Shown here in pieces: positions 30,757-41,155 of a stretch of DNA of 42,483 bases; position 1 is the first letter of the stretch, and each line of letters opens with the position of its first letter. The notes beneath the pieces were generated by a model that saw nothing but the letters and a program-made list of their open reading frames with translations, had not been told where the DNA came from and searched no databases. This stretch comes from Chara braunii (lineage: Eukaryota; Streptophyta; Charophyceae; Charales; Characeae): the NCBI GenBank assembly GCA_003427395.1, contig BFEA01000557.1, positions 102,057 through 144,539 of the forward strand. The letters are read 5' to 3'. The position numbers and the translations under genes were made by a program.

Positions 30757-31195
30757 GGATGTCCACTCATGAACTGTTGAAATGCAGACCTATACCTTTC
30801 TCGGCCTTTTGGCTAAAAATAGATCAAGCGCCATGCGCCATGTATCTATTATGATCAGTTTAATAATATCTGATCCGTGGTCCATCGGGCCACACGATAT
30901 TGTAGTAAATTAATTTTTCGGGGCAGTGAAAGGGTCATAAGGGTAGGCTTGCCTGCCCGACCCCTTCGCGTTGCCTTCGCGTTGCCTTATCGTTGCACTG
31001 CAGCAAAGCGCGGCGCAGCCCATCAACCCCCAACAGGGGGATTAAAAAAAAAAGAAAAAGAAAAAAAGAAATACAGACCTGAGTTCAAATCCTGCTGGAC
31101 CTTGATGAGTGGAATAACTCTTTCTGAATTACCTAGGGCCGGTCCGGTCGATGAAGATACCCCAAAGGCCGTTGTCCTTTTTTTTCCTTTAAAAA
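30757..31195 (+). repeat. SINE copy 3, split by a U2 retrocopy
   Basis: Left part ends GAACTGTTGAAATGCAGACC T at 30791. The right part resumes GAAATACAGACCT at 31068 and runs through GAGTTCAAATCC (B box), CTGGACCTTGATGAGTGG, TGAATTACCTAGGGCCGGTC, CCCCAAAGGCCGTTG and a T-run end. Confidence 0.85.
30792..31067 (+). pseudogene. U2 snRNA retrocopy inserted in the SINE
   Basis: Starts ATACCTTTCTCGGCCTTTTG exactly at the first base after the 13-nt duplicated site. Continues with ATGATCAGTTTAATAATATC, GTGGTCCATCGGGCCACACG (stem-loop II), a Sm-like AATTTTTCGG, then plant-type stem-loops III and IV (GGGTAGGCTTGCCTGCCC; GCGTTGC repeats) to about 31020, followed by an A-rich tail to 31067. The branch-site-pairing region (GTAGTA in normal U2) is replaced by CGCCATGCGCCATG, so it cannot work as U2. 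Flanked by GAAATGCAGACCT (30779-30791) and GAAATACAGACCT (31068-31080). Confidence 0.9.
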
Positions 31196-31231
31196 AAGCA
31201 AAAACTGTGTGGAGAGAAGGAGGAGGAGGAA

Positions 31232-31254
31232 GGGGGGGGGGGGGGGGGGGGGGG
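31232..31254 (+). repeat. 23-nt poly(G) tract
   Basis: Follows AGGAGGAGGAGGAA. Confidence 0.9.
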
Positions 31255-31467
31255 TTCAAAGAAGCCGAAGAGCTGCTATGGAAATTGTGGGGGGTTCTCA
31301 GATACGATTGGCGGGATCATAGGCGTTGCCTCTGCACGCGAACTGAGGAGATCATCATCACATGCTGACGTCATCCATCAGGTAGCTATGGCCCGTCGAC
31401 AGTGTTCGGAGAGTTGATGGCATGATCCATGGCCGCCTCGCCTCCTTCCGGCTCCCTCGCTCTCTCT

Positions 31468-31800
31468 GCCGATGCGGCGATTGTGAGTCTTGCTACCATC
31501 TCCTCTCTCTTGACACGAACGTCGGCAGGACACTCGTACTAAGGCGTTGGTTCATCATCGATTCTCGTGCAAGCTGCTGAGCGACTCCCGGCTAGATGAT
31601 CATGCCATCAACTCCCCGCTGCCGATGCGTCTGGTTCAACGGCTGTTACCTCTGGATGATCATGCCATGAACTCCCCGCTGCCGATGAGGCGATTGTGAG
31701 TCTCGCTACCATCTCCTCTCTCTTGACACGAAGGTCGGCAGGAGACTCATAGTAAGGCGTTGGTTCATCATCGATTCTCGTGCAAGCTGCTGCTGAGCGA
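31468..31800. repeat. ~213-bp tandem duplication
   Basis: GCCGATGCGGCGATTGTGAG through GGTTCATCATCGATTCTCGT at 31468 recurs from 31681 with few changes. A smaller word GATGATCATGCCAT is also doubled between them. Confidence 0.85.
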
Positions 31801-31935
31801 CTCTGATCAACGGCTGTTGCCTCATCAAGCGTAGTTCAACGTCTTTTACACCACCTCTGGTTCGTGAATCCCCCATAGCTAAATACACCTCTGAACTTGG
31901 AAGTCTGCAGTCAGGCCTCCATTCCGCAGTGGTGC

Positions 31936-32044
31936 TACCTTCTTCCCCCGAATACAACGTACGGTCATTATGGCTGTATCTAGACAGAAAGACGCCTCAA
32001 ATACAGCTATAATGACCGTACGTTGTATTCGGGGGAAGAAGGTA
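31936..32044. repeat. foldback element, subfamily A, best-preserved copy
   Basis: TA, then 45-nt arms CCTTCTTCCCCCGAATACAA, CGTACGGTCATTATGGCTGT and their reverse complement with one or two mismatches; loop around GACAGAAAGACGCCT. Confidence 0.9.
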
Positions 32045-32700
32045 GTTGAGGGTTGCACTCATACCTTCTACGCGTGGCGCCTTGTCAAGGAGCGTGACCC
32101 TTCCTGAGTTCAAGACCATCATCACCAGGAGCATTGACCGCTCGATCGGACGGTCAGGGGCGCTCCTCGCTGTGCAAACGGCGTCAGTGACAACCGGTTC
32201 GGGGATCGAGGACCTATGGCGCGCATTGAAGATCGTTAGATGAGGGCTAGATAAGATGGATCGGCGGTTGCTGGAGGCGTACAGCGAAATGCCACATCAG
32301 CAGACGAACGGGATGCCTACGTGGCGGCAGCGGTGGCAGCATTGCAGGCGGAACGCCGGCGGGACCACGATAGCTCCTCAGCCTTGGGAGAGATCAATAC
32401 GAGGGGGGAAGTAATGGGGGGAGGGTGGGCTGGGCGGGGCCGGACCCTGAAAGGAGCAGATCGCTGATGATGCTGCCAGAAATAGGAAGCAGCAGGAGTG
32501 TTTGCGCAAGACGAAGAAGTAGAGAAGGCGAGAGAAGAGGAGGTGGAGGTGGGAGTAGTAGTAGGAGGAGGTGGAAGAGGAGGAAGCAGCAGTTGAAGAA
32601 GAGGAAGGGGGCGGCGAAGAAGACGGAGAGGAGCGCGAGCAGAAGAACGAAGAGCATTTCGTAAACAAAATCATGCAGTTCATGGCGCGGAGGGGANGGG
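32045..32700. other. unassigned, purine-rich toward the right
   Basis: Short ORFs only. 32460-32660 is GA-rich (GGAGGAGGTGGAAGAGGAGG) and gives Arg/Glu-rich frames on both strands; no domain recognised. Two ambiguous N bases lie in a G run at 32696-32713. Confidence 0.4.
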
Positions 32701-32749
32701 GGGGGGGGGGGNGGGACGACGAAATTTAATATTTTTTTCCTAAGAAATG

Positions 32750-32898
32750 GTGAAGGCCTTGAGATATGGTCACCAAACTGACCGGCCTTACGTAATTCGG
32801 GATTGCAGTATTTTATTACTCCTCCGTTTCCAGTGGAGTGCCAACTCAGGTCTGTATTTCAACAGTTCAGTCCAGGGGGGGGGTACCAACTGAGAGAA
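32750..32898 (-). repeat. SINE copy 4
   Basis: Minus strand: CTCTCAGTTGGTACC (A-box region), GAACTGTTGAAATACAGACC, CGAATTACGTAAGGCCGGTC, CATATCTCAAGGCCTTCACC. Confidence 0.75.
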
Positions 32899-33072
32899 GG
32901 CCAGGTGGTATTTTAACAAATTTGAATAAACGCGAGAAACTTATTCACGAACGTACAACCGAAGGCGCTTCAGACGTGTTATAAACCAACCAATCAAAAA
33001 AAAAAAAAAAAAAAAAAAAAACTAACCAATCAATCAATAAATAAATAGTTCACAAATCAATCCATAAATAAA

Positions 33073-33211
33073 AAGTAGTAGTAGTATAGTACAAGTGGTA
33101 GTGGAAAAAAGTAGTACAAGCGGTAGTGTAAGTAAGTACAAGTGGTAGTGGAAGTAGCACAAGCGGTAGTGGAAGTAGTACAAGTGGTAGTTGAAGTAGC
33201 ACAAGTGGTAC
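33073..33211. repeat. AGTACAAGTGGTAGTGGA minisatellite
   Basis: About six units of 20-24 bp alternating GTACAAGTGG and GCACAAGCGG. Confidence 0.85.
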
Positions 33212-33239
33212 ACAACTCACCCTCATCAAGAAGGTATAC

Positions 33240-33302
33240 AAGCTATCGTTCCAGTCCTGTACAGTCATGATTAGGGTGCGTTGCGTTCGGGGGAAGAGGG
33301 TA
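33240..33302. repeat. foldback element, subfamily B, right half
   Basis: CCAGTCCTGTACAGTCATGA... GTGCGTTGCGTTCGGGGGAAGAGGGTA; left arm replaced by the minisatellite. Confidence 0.7.
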
Positions 33303-33305
33303 GTA

Positions 33306-33416
33306 CTGCCGTCTTCCCCCGAACACAACGCACCCTCATTTTGGCTGTATCTGCCCGGAAATATAACTCGTATACATTCATTTTTAGGGTGCGTTATGTT
33401 CGGGGAGAGACAGGTA
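33306..33416. repeat. foldback element, subfamily B
   Basis: TGCCGTCTTCCCCCGAACAC to GTTCGGGGAGAGACAGGTA, immediately next to the partial copy above. Confidence 0.85.
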
Positions 33417-33918
33417 GCACTAGGAATTAGTGGGAGTAACAGAGCAACAGTAGTAGTCCAGGCGGTAGCGATGGAGAGGAGGGAGAAGGAGCAAAGCAGC
33501 CAGAGAGAGATGGAAGGGTGGGCCTGGTGATGGGTACCATTTCCAGAAGGAAGGGAAGCAAGCGAACTCTTACCGTCGTCGCCCAAAGATTATTCGGCGG
33601 CCCTCGCTCGCGCGCGCGCGCACGCACGCACGCACTCTCCGAATGACGAACACCTAATTACGTAACGAGTCCTTCGCCTCTTTAGACTGTAGGTTACGGC
33701 GGGCCCCGAAGAACGATAAGAGCAGTTGAGGACTCGGCCAAGCTATACCCCGCCCGATCAGTCGGCGAATGTGAAAAGAAGAAAAGAACGGTTTGGTGTA
33801 TATTTCGACGTTTCTTTCTCATTTTAGACAGTTCGTGTTTGGTGAGCGGCGAGGTCGAATCCTTGGTACATTTCCCGCCTTCCGCGCCGGCCGGGCCTCG
33901 AAGTAAAAAAGACAAAAT

Positions 33919-34096
33919 CCATGGCGGGTGTATCAGTCCACGTTCTAGTGGAGTATACATCCCGGATTTCGCAGCTACGGTAAGTGGTGCGGCGATCTCC
34001 CCACAGACCATGGCGGGTGTATCAGTCCACGTTCTAGTGGAGTATACATTCCGGATTTCGCAGATACGGTAAGTGGTGCGGCGATCTCCCCACAGA
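33919..34096. repeat. 89-bp tandem duplication
   Basis: CCATGGCGGGTGTATCAGTC through CTCCCCACAGA at 33919 and 34008, only a few differences. Confidence 0.9.
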
Positions 34097-34137
34097 CCGA
34101 GCCGATTGCGGACCGCGCCGAGCGCCAACAAGTACAC

Positions 34138-34249
34138 TACCCGCCTCTTCCCGAATACGACGCGCCCTGCTCATGAATGTATGTATAAAGGCTGGCTTTC
34201 CAGTCGAATACATTCAAAATGAGGGGACGTTGTTCGGGAAGACGGGGTA
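34138..34249. repeat. foldback element, subfamily B-like
   Basis: TACCCGCCTCTTCCCGAATA to GTTCGGGAAGACGGGGTA. Confidence 0.8.
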
Positions 34250-34373
34250 GCAGGACGATTACCGGAGGCGTTCTGTTCCCTGAGCTGACTGGCTGGTGGT
34301 CAGCCCATCGTTTTTGTTTGTTTGTCTTTTTTTTGCGAAAATAGCCCTTGTGTAAACCCTCCAATTGGAACTC

Positions 34374-34560
34374 CAAAAAAAAAAAAAAAAAAGGAACGAT
34401 ACAGTGAAGATTATCATCATTAACCTGACCGGCCCCAGGTAATTCACAAATAGTTGGTTTTACAACTTTTACTCATCGAGTTCCATCATCTGGATTCGAA
34501 CACGGGTCCGTATTTTCAACAGTTCCTGGGTGTGGTCCCCACTGAGCTAGGCACTTGGGT
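34374..34560 (-). repeat. SINE copy 5 (best tRNA-like head)
   Basis: Minus strand: TGCCTAGCTCAGTGGGGACC (A box), GAACTGTTGAAAATACGGACC, GTGTTCGAATCCAGATGATG (B box), GAATTACCTGGGGCCGGTC, GATGATAATCTT, and a 3' end of poly(T). Confidence 0.85.
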
Positions 34561-34932
34561 TAATTGTTTTTTTTTTTTTTTTTCTGTTGGGTTATTGTTG
34601 TACGTAACTTGGAGACCTGAGCGCCTGACCTGTCTGTCAACAGTCTGGTGTGTGTTGTCGTGTGTTGTGTGTGCGCAAACATCAGGCCACAAGCCCGCTA
34701 CATTCTACATTCCTTTCTCTTTCTCCCCTCTTGCTCGGCAGGACGCTCGTCTCCGCTGCGGACAGACGCGAGCACCAATGAGCAGAGCGAGAGGCTTTTT
34801 TGGGCACTCATCTTCCAGTAGGCCTGAAGAAAACACGATTCACGTCGGCATCCAGAACACTAGCACCAATGGGAAACGTCCGAATCTCCGAAACTAACTC
34901 GAAAAGCCGTGTCCTAAAACGAGTCTTTAACC

Positions 34933-35112
34933 CAAGAGCCTTAGCTCAGTGGGTACACCATTGAATTGTTGAAATACAGACCCAAGTTCGAACCCGGATG
35001 ATGGAACCTGATGAAACCAAATATTTGAATTGCCTGGGGCCAAATATTTCTGAATTGCCTGGGCCCGGTCAGCTCAATGATGACATCTCAAGACCGAGCC
35101 TTTACCAATGGG
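34933..35112 (+). repeat. SINE copy 6
   Basis: GAGCCTTAGCTCAGTGGGTA (A box), TTGTTGAAATACAGACCC, AAGTTCGAACCCGGATGATG (B box), a doubled TGAATTGCCTGGG, CCCGGTCAGCTCAATGATGA, CATCTCAAGACCG. Confidence 0.85.
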
Positions 35113-35179
35113 CCTACTACCTCTAAAATACAGACTCGAATCCTTTTATTTATTTATTTATTATTTTTTTTATAGCCAC

Positions 35180-35335
35180 TATCTTCTTCCCCCAATACAA
35201 AGTACGGTCATTATAGCTCTATTTGAGCCACCTTTCTGTCTAGATACAGCTATTATGACCGTACATTGTATTAGGGGGAAGAAGGTAGTAGATACAGCTA
35301 TTATGACCATACGTTGTATTCGGGGGAAGAAGGTA
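35180..35335. repeat. foldback element, subfamily A, with duplicated right arm
   Basis: TATCTTCTTCCCCCAATACA to AGGGGGAAGAAGGTA (35287), then a second right arm GATACAGCTATTATGACCAT to CGGGGGAAGAAGGTA (35335). Confidence 0.9.
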
Positions 35336-35521
35336 GTACCGCCGCCGGTGTTGGGAAATTACGAGGTTTTGCCAGTTTCCGAAGAAATAGGGGGTGGGAC
35401 ACAGGGTCAGTAATGTCCCATAAATCTGATTTTTTTAATTTATTTTTTCTAATCTGAATTTTATAGTGCCGCGAGTGAAAGGAAAAAGGGGGGGGGGGAA
35501 ATGCTTTCTCTACTGCAATGA

Positions 35522-35700
35522 TGTGGGGCAGGGGCGAAGTCCCACTAGCAAAGAGGATTGGAGCACCTGAATCTGGACGTGTTTTCAGCACAAATGCAGA
35601 AAAGCAGTTCAATCTCCATTTTGTCCACCTTTCCACAAACGCATCCCGATTCAGGCGTTCAATCCAATACTCTTTGCTAGTGGGACCTTGCCCCAAGAGG
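35522..35700. repeat. foldback hairpin, ~45-bp imperfect arms
   Basis: GTCCCACTAGCAAAGAGGAT, TGGAGCACCTGAATC on the left (from 35537); the right side to 35691 is its reverse complement with small bulges. GGGGC/GCCCC extends the stem outward. Loop about 60 nt. Unrelated to subfamilies A and B. Confidence 0.75.
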
Positions 35701-35822
35701 CGGTGCTCACAGTCTTCCTCCACAGAATGCACCTTACAGGTAAGCCGGTCACATTCTGAATGTTGCTGTTTTCTTTTTTTTTCCTGGTCGTGTATTTCTT
35801 ACGAGTCCCCTGTCCATGAATT

Positions 35823-35938
35823 GCTCAAGCTGTCCGTGATCTGCTCAAGCTGTGTTTTGTCAGAGGATTGTAAGGCAATTGCTCAAGCTGTCTGTGATCT
35901 GCTCAAGCTGTGTTTTGTCAGAGGATTGTAAGGCTCAT
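35823..35938. repeat. 58-bp tandem duplication
   Basis: GCTCAAGCTGTCCGTGATCT through GATTGTAAGGC at 35823 and 35881, nearly identical. Confidence 0.95.
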
Positions 35939-35942
35939 CACA

Positions 35943-38640
35943 CTGACACTGTGACGAACCGATTTCTGTTCCGCGCGACTTTCTGCGCGATCACAATGAG
36001 GGGTCCTAAGTTGGGAAGGTTGGGCCAATTACGGGAAATCGGGATTGAGGGAGAATTGCATCAGTGTCCTCGCCTTTTTCGTCTTTTCGTCTTTTTTCTT
36101 TCGTCATGGCTGGATTCAGGGCCGGGCAAGTCCCGGTATGATTGAGTGAGTGGCTATCGCGCCGACCAGGCACGATTAATAAGGGTTGACGCCGCTTCTT
36201 TTCTGTGCTGTTGTCGGATTTTAGGCGTGGAGACCCGCGGGAATTTTTGCTTCGTTCTTTTTTAATTTCCTTTTTGAATCTTGTCGAGCCCCGATGACTC
36301 TCGAAATTTCGGACTTTCTTTTCGGAATTTGTGTTTCTTTTTGAATTAACTAGGAATTTAGGAATTTTGGGGAATTTAGGATTTTCTTTTGCCGCGCGGC
36401 ACTTTTTGCTTACGCGCTTCTTTGTGCGGCTGCAACGGAACTCTGATTAGTCGGCGCCCTTAATCGTGTGTGTAACCATAATTTTGGGCGGGCACCATTG
36501 TAATTGTATCTTTCTTCTTGAACTTTGTCTTTCCCGCTCTCCCTTTTTCTCCTTTCACTGTGCCTAGTTAGCCCGCGGCCTGCATGCTCGGATCAATGCG
36601 TGGAGAATGGCTACGTCCCCCACGCCGCGACCTGGCCATGCAAAACGCAGACGCTCCCTCTCCTAATCTCCTTTCTAAGTCCATGCAATTCCGTGTTCTT
36701 CGCGCACGCATGCACGCTATAAATTCCGACTGCGCGATTAGATAGCTCTCTTAACCAATTGTTGGAAGCTCGGGGAGCGCGATCAGTGAGGGTCAGCTCG
36801 CGAGCGAAGTAAGAGGTGAGTTGAAGTGGGAGTCGGGCGACCCGACGAGCTGGTGACGAACGCGCGGGGTTGACGTGGGCCACAACGGACTGTGGGCGCG
36901 GGCGAACATGACGGGTGCGGGAGGACTAAGCGGGGTGACGACTTCGTGGGTTGGTGCGCGACGACGGACTGTCCGCATCAGAGAGAGAGAGAAGAAGAGG
37001 GAGCTGAGGTTGATGGACGTGGATTTGCAGTTTTCTTTGTTTTTTCTCCCTCCTTGCGTTTGTATATAAATTTTGACCTCGGCTCAGGGCGATTCGCCCG
37101 TTTTTTTTTTGTTTTCAGAATCTTGGTTTGGTTTTCACCCACATTCGTTTTTGCGACTGGTCTCGATCTCGTTATTGTGTGTTATGTCGAATGAATGGAT
37201 GAATGGATGTTATGTCTGTTTGCCTTTCTTTTTGCCTGATCCTTGCCTTTGATTGTCGTTTTGATACACTCATGAGCATATTAGTAGGATTTTTTGCGTA
37301 GTCGTCAAGACTGCGTCCATCGCTATTTATCCCCTTTTGAGCTATTGTTGTTGCTGCACCTTGTATGCTCAGGAACGATCGCGTGCGGATCACGGAGTGA
37401 ATTAGATGATTGGGTAAGTGCTGTCCAGAAACAAGCGAATACCTCGTGGGGATGCGTGTAAGCGCGATCTGATTTGCGCAACCTACGAGTATCCACGCGC
37501 GCCGATTCGCAACCACCGACGAACTTAACACCTGATTGCTCTGGGATTCTCTTCTGATCGTAGGAATGGATGTTGCAGTGTGAGTAATGGATGAGGTGAT
37601 TGCAGATTCTCTTTTCGTTTTTGCTCATGCAAGGCAAGGTAGCTGATGTATGTGTCACTCGCCCACGCATGGAATGACTAACGATTGCGGGGATATTGAA
37701 TGATTGGATGTATTCAGAGGCCATGTTGCATCCGCAACGAAGCAACCATCCCATGTGAGCACGTGTACGCGCGACCTCATCCGCGCGACATACACGTACT
37801 CACACACGATGATTCGCAATCATTGAATGTTGAAACAAGCGCAAAATTTTTGAACACCGAGCCCGGAAATTCCCCAACCGGGTACACACGTACCAAGGAA
37901 TTCTGCGGCCTCACAATGACAAGATTACGTACTCGAGGGACTAAGATTCATCGTGGGATTCGGAGTATTTCGACCCCTGGGTGAGAGAGTGTCTCAGACA
38001 GAGACGTTGGGGATTCCCCTGCCTAACCGAGAACCAATTGTACCCTAGGGAGTTTTATTGTGCTACGACCAGCGATCCGAGGTGCCCCGATTATCCCACT
38101 TCAGACAACACCCACTATTTCATATCCCCTGACTTCGTTGTTATCGCTACCAACTTCCTTCCCTTCTGTCTCCTCCGAGTCCTCCCGTATGGTGGTTTCG
38201 TGGAATTCCATCGCTCAGTACTGGCCCCGCACGCCTTGCGGAAATTGTCGGCGACATGGCAACCGACGAGCCCCTGGAACCAGAGGGTCTAAGCCAAACG
38301 CGCGACGGCAGATGCCACGTGACTGCCCCCAAGGACCTGACTCATCAGAACCACAGCCATCCCGGGCAGACCTCTTCCCGAACCGCCGCTCCCAAAACAG
38401 ACGGATTGGACGGCCTTGAACGCACGGCGAGTGCCATCTGCCTTAGGCTGCACGACATAGAACGCCAACAGACCGGAAGAAACTCGCCCTTAGCCCTATT
38501 GCATCTATGCCCCTGAAACTTTGCCACAAGAGATATCAGTTCTGACCTGGGACTCCACCCCCACTTTCCCAAAAATCCTTGGCATACCCTTTTTCGCACT
38601 TCCAGGCCCACATCCCACTCCGATCAGGAAGTCGCCGTGA
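35943..38640. other. probable 5' flank/LTR region of the gypsy-like element
   Basis: About 2.7 kb without a recognised gene, ending at a primer-binding site, so its right part should be the 5' LTR; I cannot place the left LTR end. A TATA-like CTATAAATTCC lies at 36718-36728. Two diverged copies of a ~300-bp block (about 37370-37540 and 37630-37830) each contain a CGCGC dyad and GATTCGCAA. Confidence 0.45.
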
Positions 38641-38643
38641 GGT

Positions 38644-38656
38644 TGGTATCGGAGCC
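38644..38656 (+). promoter_or_regulatory. primer-binding site, initiator tRNA-Met type
   Basis: TGGTATCGGAGCC closely matches the usual plant LTR-retrotransposon site TGGTATCAGAGCC and lies about 125 nt before the gag start. Confidence 0.65.
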
Positions 38657-38779
38657 CGACACGTGGCAAGGTTTTAGGACTCATAGCTGAACGATCTAGC
38701 TAACAGGGGACGACCCCGACCCCGTAACGTGCATCGACGCGATCCCGTCGTCACCAGAATCCGGTTTGCGGCTCGACAG

Positions 38780-39879
38780 ATGGTCAATATGAATGCTAAC
38801 CCGCAAAATCCGAATCGGCAACAAAACCCAAATCCCCAGCAGAATCCTAATCAACCCGTACCACGAGCACGGGCTCCTATGACGCCCCCTGACCTCTATC
38901 TGTTTGACCCTGCGCAGCATCTTGCTGGAGCATGGCTAGCCACGCTTAGCAGTATGACGATAACAAAGCTCAGGTGAACATTCCCGCTCGATTGGGAGGG
39001 AACGCCCGTTATTAATTTAGTACCTATGTATGAGTGGATCTTCCAACTTTCGAGCGAGATTTTCTGAATCGGTTTGATTATATCCATCCAGAACAAGCGC
39101 TCTTTATGATTAAAGATCGAGTTCAAAAACCTCTTGAATCTGTTACGGAATATCAAAACCGGTTCTACCGAATGTTCGTAAAAACGGAGCGAGGCGAGCA
39201 AGTAGGAAGAGATCTGTTTATTGACGGACTTCGCAGCCGAACGATGAGGGCGAAACTGCGAAAACAATTATCCCCCATCAATCACACGCTGCAACAGATC
39301 ATGGCAGCCGCAGAAGAAATGGAAAGAAAATTTGCAGCGAGTTTTCTAGACGGAGAGGATTACCCTAGGGAAGGAGACTCGTCTGAACTAGCAAGTGTTA
39401 AGGCTGAGTTGGCCGCGTTGCAAAACAAATTCGAAAACATGGGATTTGTATCTGGCCCGGTTACCTATCTAGAGCAGATCACCCCTAAACGATCGGTTTC
39501 AAGTGTGATTACGAGCGCTCCCGTGCTCGTGATGACAGTGCCCCCACCTCCGATCGAAGCCCCCTCACGGCCGAATGAGTCTTCCGCCCTATTAGAACTA
39601 ACCAAGACCTTGGTTATTTTGATTCTAGAGAGCAAGAAGGAGCAGCGGGAACACAATGCTCGAGTCGAGGCTATGATGAGATCGATGCGACCCATCGCAG
39701 TGCGTGCCACGCCGATCTAACACGGATTGGCTCCGGCACCACCTCCCACCGGGATCCCAGGCAATCTGAATGTTTGCTACACGTGTCACCAACCAGGGCA
39801 CATAGACCGGGATTGCCCTCCCCCTCCCCCAACAACAACGAGTTGGAGCCGCACGAGTAGCTGCAACACCAATCGCTAA
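38780..39879 (+). pseudogene. Ty3/gypsy-like gag with zinc knuckle, broken
   Basis: Structural protein gene of an LTR retrotransposon. ATG 38780 opens an Asn/Gln/Pro-rich N-terminus (MVNMNANPQNPNRQQNPNP). A frameshift near 38950 leads to a frame reading DDNKAQVNIPARLGGNARY, a TAA, FSTYV, a TGA, then the gag core from 39034 (DLPTFERDFLNRFDY, and EYQNRFYRMFVKTERGEQ). After TAA 39718-39720 the same frame carries a CCHC zinc knuckle, CYTCHQPGHIDRDC at 39775-39816, ending at 39877-39879. Two stops, one frameshift and a further stop show a dead copy. Confidence 0.8.
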
Positions 39880-40382
39880 CGGGCCGGGACGGGTAGGAGC
39901 TTTGATGGAAGAAGTAGAGGGAAGCAGAACCACGCTAGCAACAATGGAGGAAGCTGCAGAGCTTATTCCGTTAGATCAGTATGTAACGCTGGGATACCCG
40001 GGGCTTGGGATGATCGGTACGATTAGACCCGCGCCGGAACAACGAGAAGTGGCGATCTTCTCCAGGAGAGATGGAGTCGGGAGGACCCACCTTCGTCACG
40101 GGGGAAATCGATGTTATGAACATCGTACCAGCCTTGGATCATCGAATCCCCCTTCCAATCGGCCATCTGCTTTCGATATCATAACAGGCTAACGAACGCA
40201 TGCTGCAACACTGCAAAGCAAATCGGAAACGGTTTGCTCTTACTCGAGCTGCAAACACAAAAACGAAAGGACCAACACCAGACGAAAATGCCACGGGCAC
40301 TTCCAATCCCATACGCATAGAACTAATCCAAAAAAATGATCACGTAATGCGGATTAAACCCATCCCATGGAAATCTGCGTAA

Positions 40383-40904
40383 TGCGACATTGAGGTATGG
40401 GGAATTCCATATAATGCTATCATCGATTCAGGAGCTGCTGTGTTGGCTATTTCATTACGGGTAGTGGAGAAAGCAGAAAGAAAGAACGATCTAATCATGC
40501 TCACAGAAAAATATCAGCTCGTCTCAGCAGATGAAGAAAAGATCAAAACAGTGGGACGAATGACTAACGTTGCTTTTCGATTAGGGAAGGTGCATGCTTT
40601 GGGTGATGTCGTAGTATTAGATATCAACACTTACGACGTTTTTTTTGGCCTTCCCGCCCTGGTAGCACTACGAACCAATCTGGACTTCGAAAAAAGGTTG
40701 ATTGTCCTCCGAAATACGCGTGGGAAACCCTATGTTGTACCAATGAGACTGACCCTTCGTACTACCGCTAACATAGCCCCACGAGTTTCTCCCGCGATGA
40801 TAGGGAACCTTCGCATGATTACCTGGGACAACGGGCAGACATCCAAGGACGCAGACAACAGCGACGATGATGATGATCCCGTAATCCTGGAGATGGCACA
40901 ATAA
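40383..40904 (+). pseudogene. retroelement aspartic protease
   Basis: Open frame containing IIDSGAAVLAIS, the catalytic DSGA motif of retropepsins (Asp at 40425-40427), followed by a typical beta-rich domain (GDVVVLDINTYDVFFGLPAL). The upstream frame is closed by TAA 40380-40382, and the region between the zinc knuckle and here (39880-40380) is disrupted. Part of the same decayed gypsy-like element. Confidence 0.75.
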
Positions 40905-41155
40905 CGCATCCATTACCCCATGCAACGGACAAATGCTTAAGCGTTGAGCCGGACTAACCAAGATTTGCAAAGAACACAGGCTATGATTATGGGAGAACCT
41001 CTCGTACAGATTTCAAGGATGGTCGATCTTTGGAACCCCCTCGAACCCTGTACAAAGGGATCTCCCCTGTCCTCGCCCGATACAATGACAAGAGGCACTA
41101 CTGCGATATCATGGATCTCCCGAAGTCTCTGTTGACATCCACAAAAGAAATTTGA

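Noticed and set aside
30792-31020. A functional U2 snRNA gene
   Set aside because: The branch-site recognition region is destroyed, an A-rich tail is present and target-site duplications flank it.
33980-34006. Mini-intron GTAAGT...CAG in the 89-bp repeat
   Set aside because: Under 30 nt between the sites, too short for splicing.
34454-34897. 147-codon plus-strand ORF
   Set aside because: Antisense to a SINE and then low-complexity; no domain.
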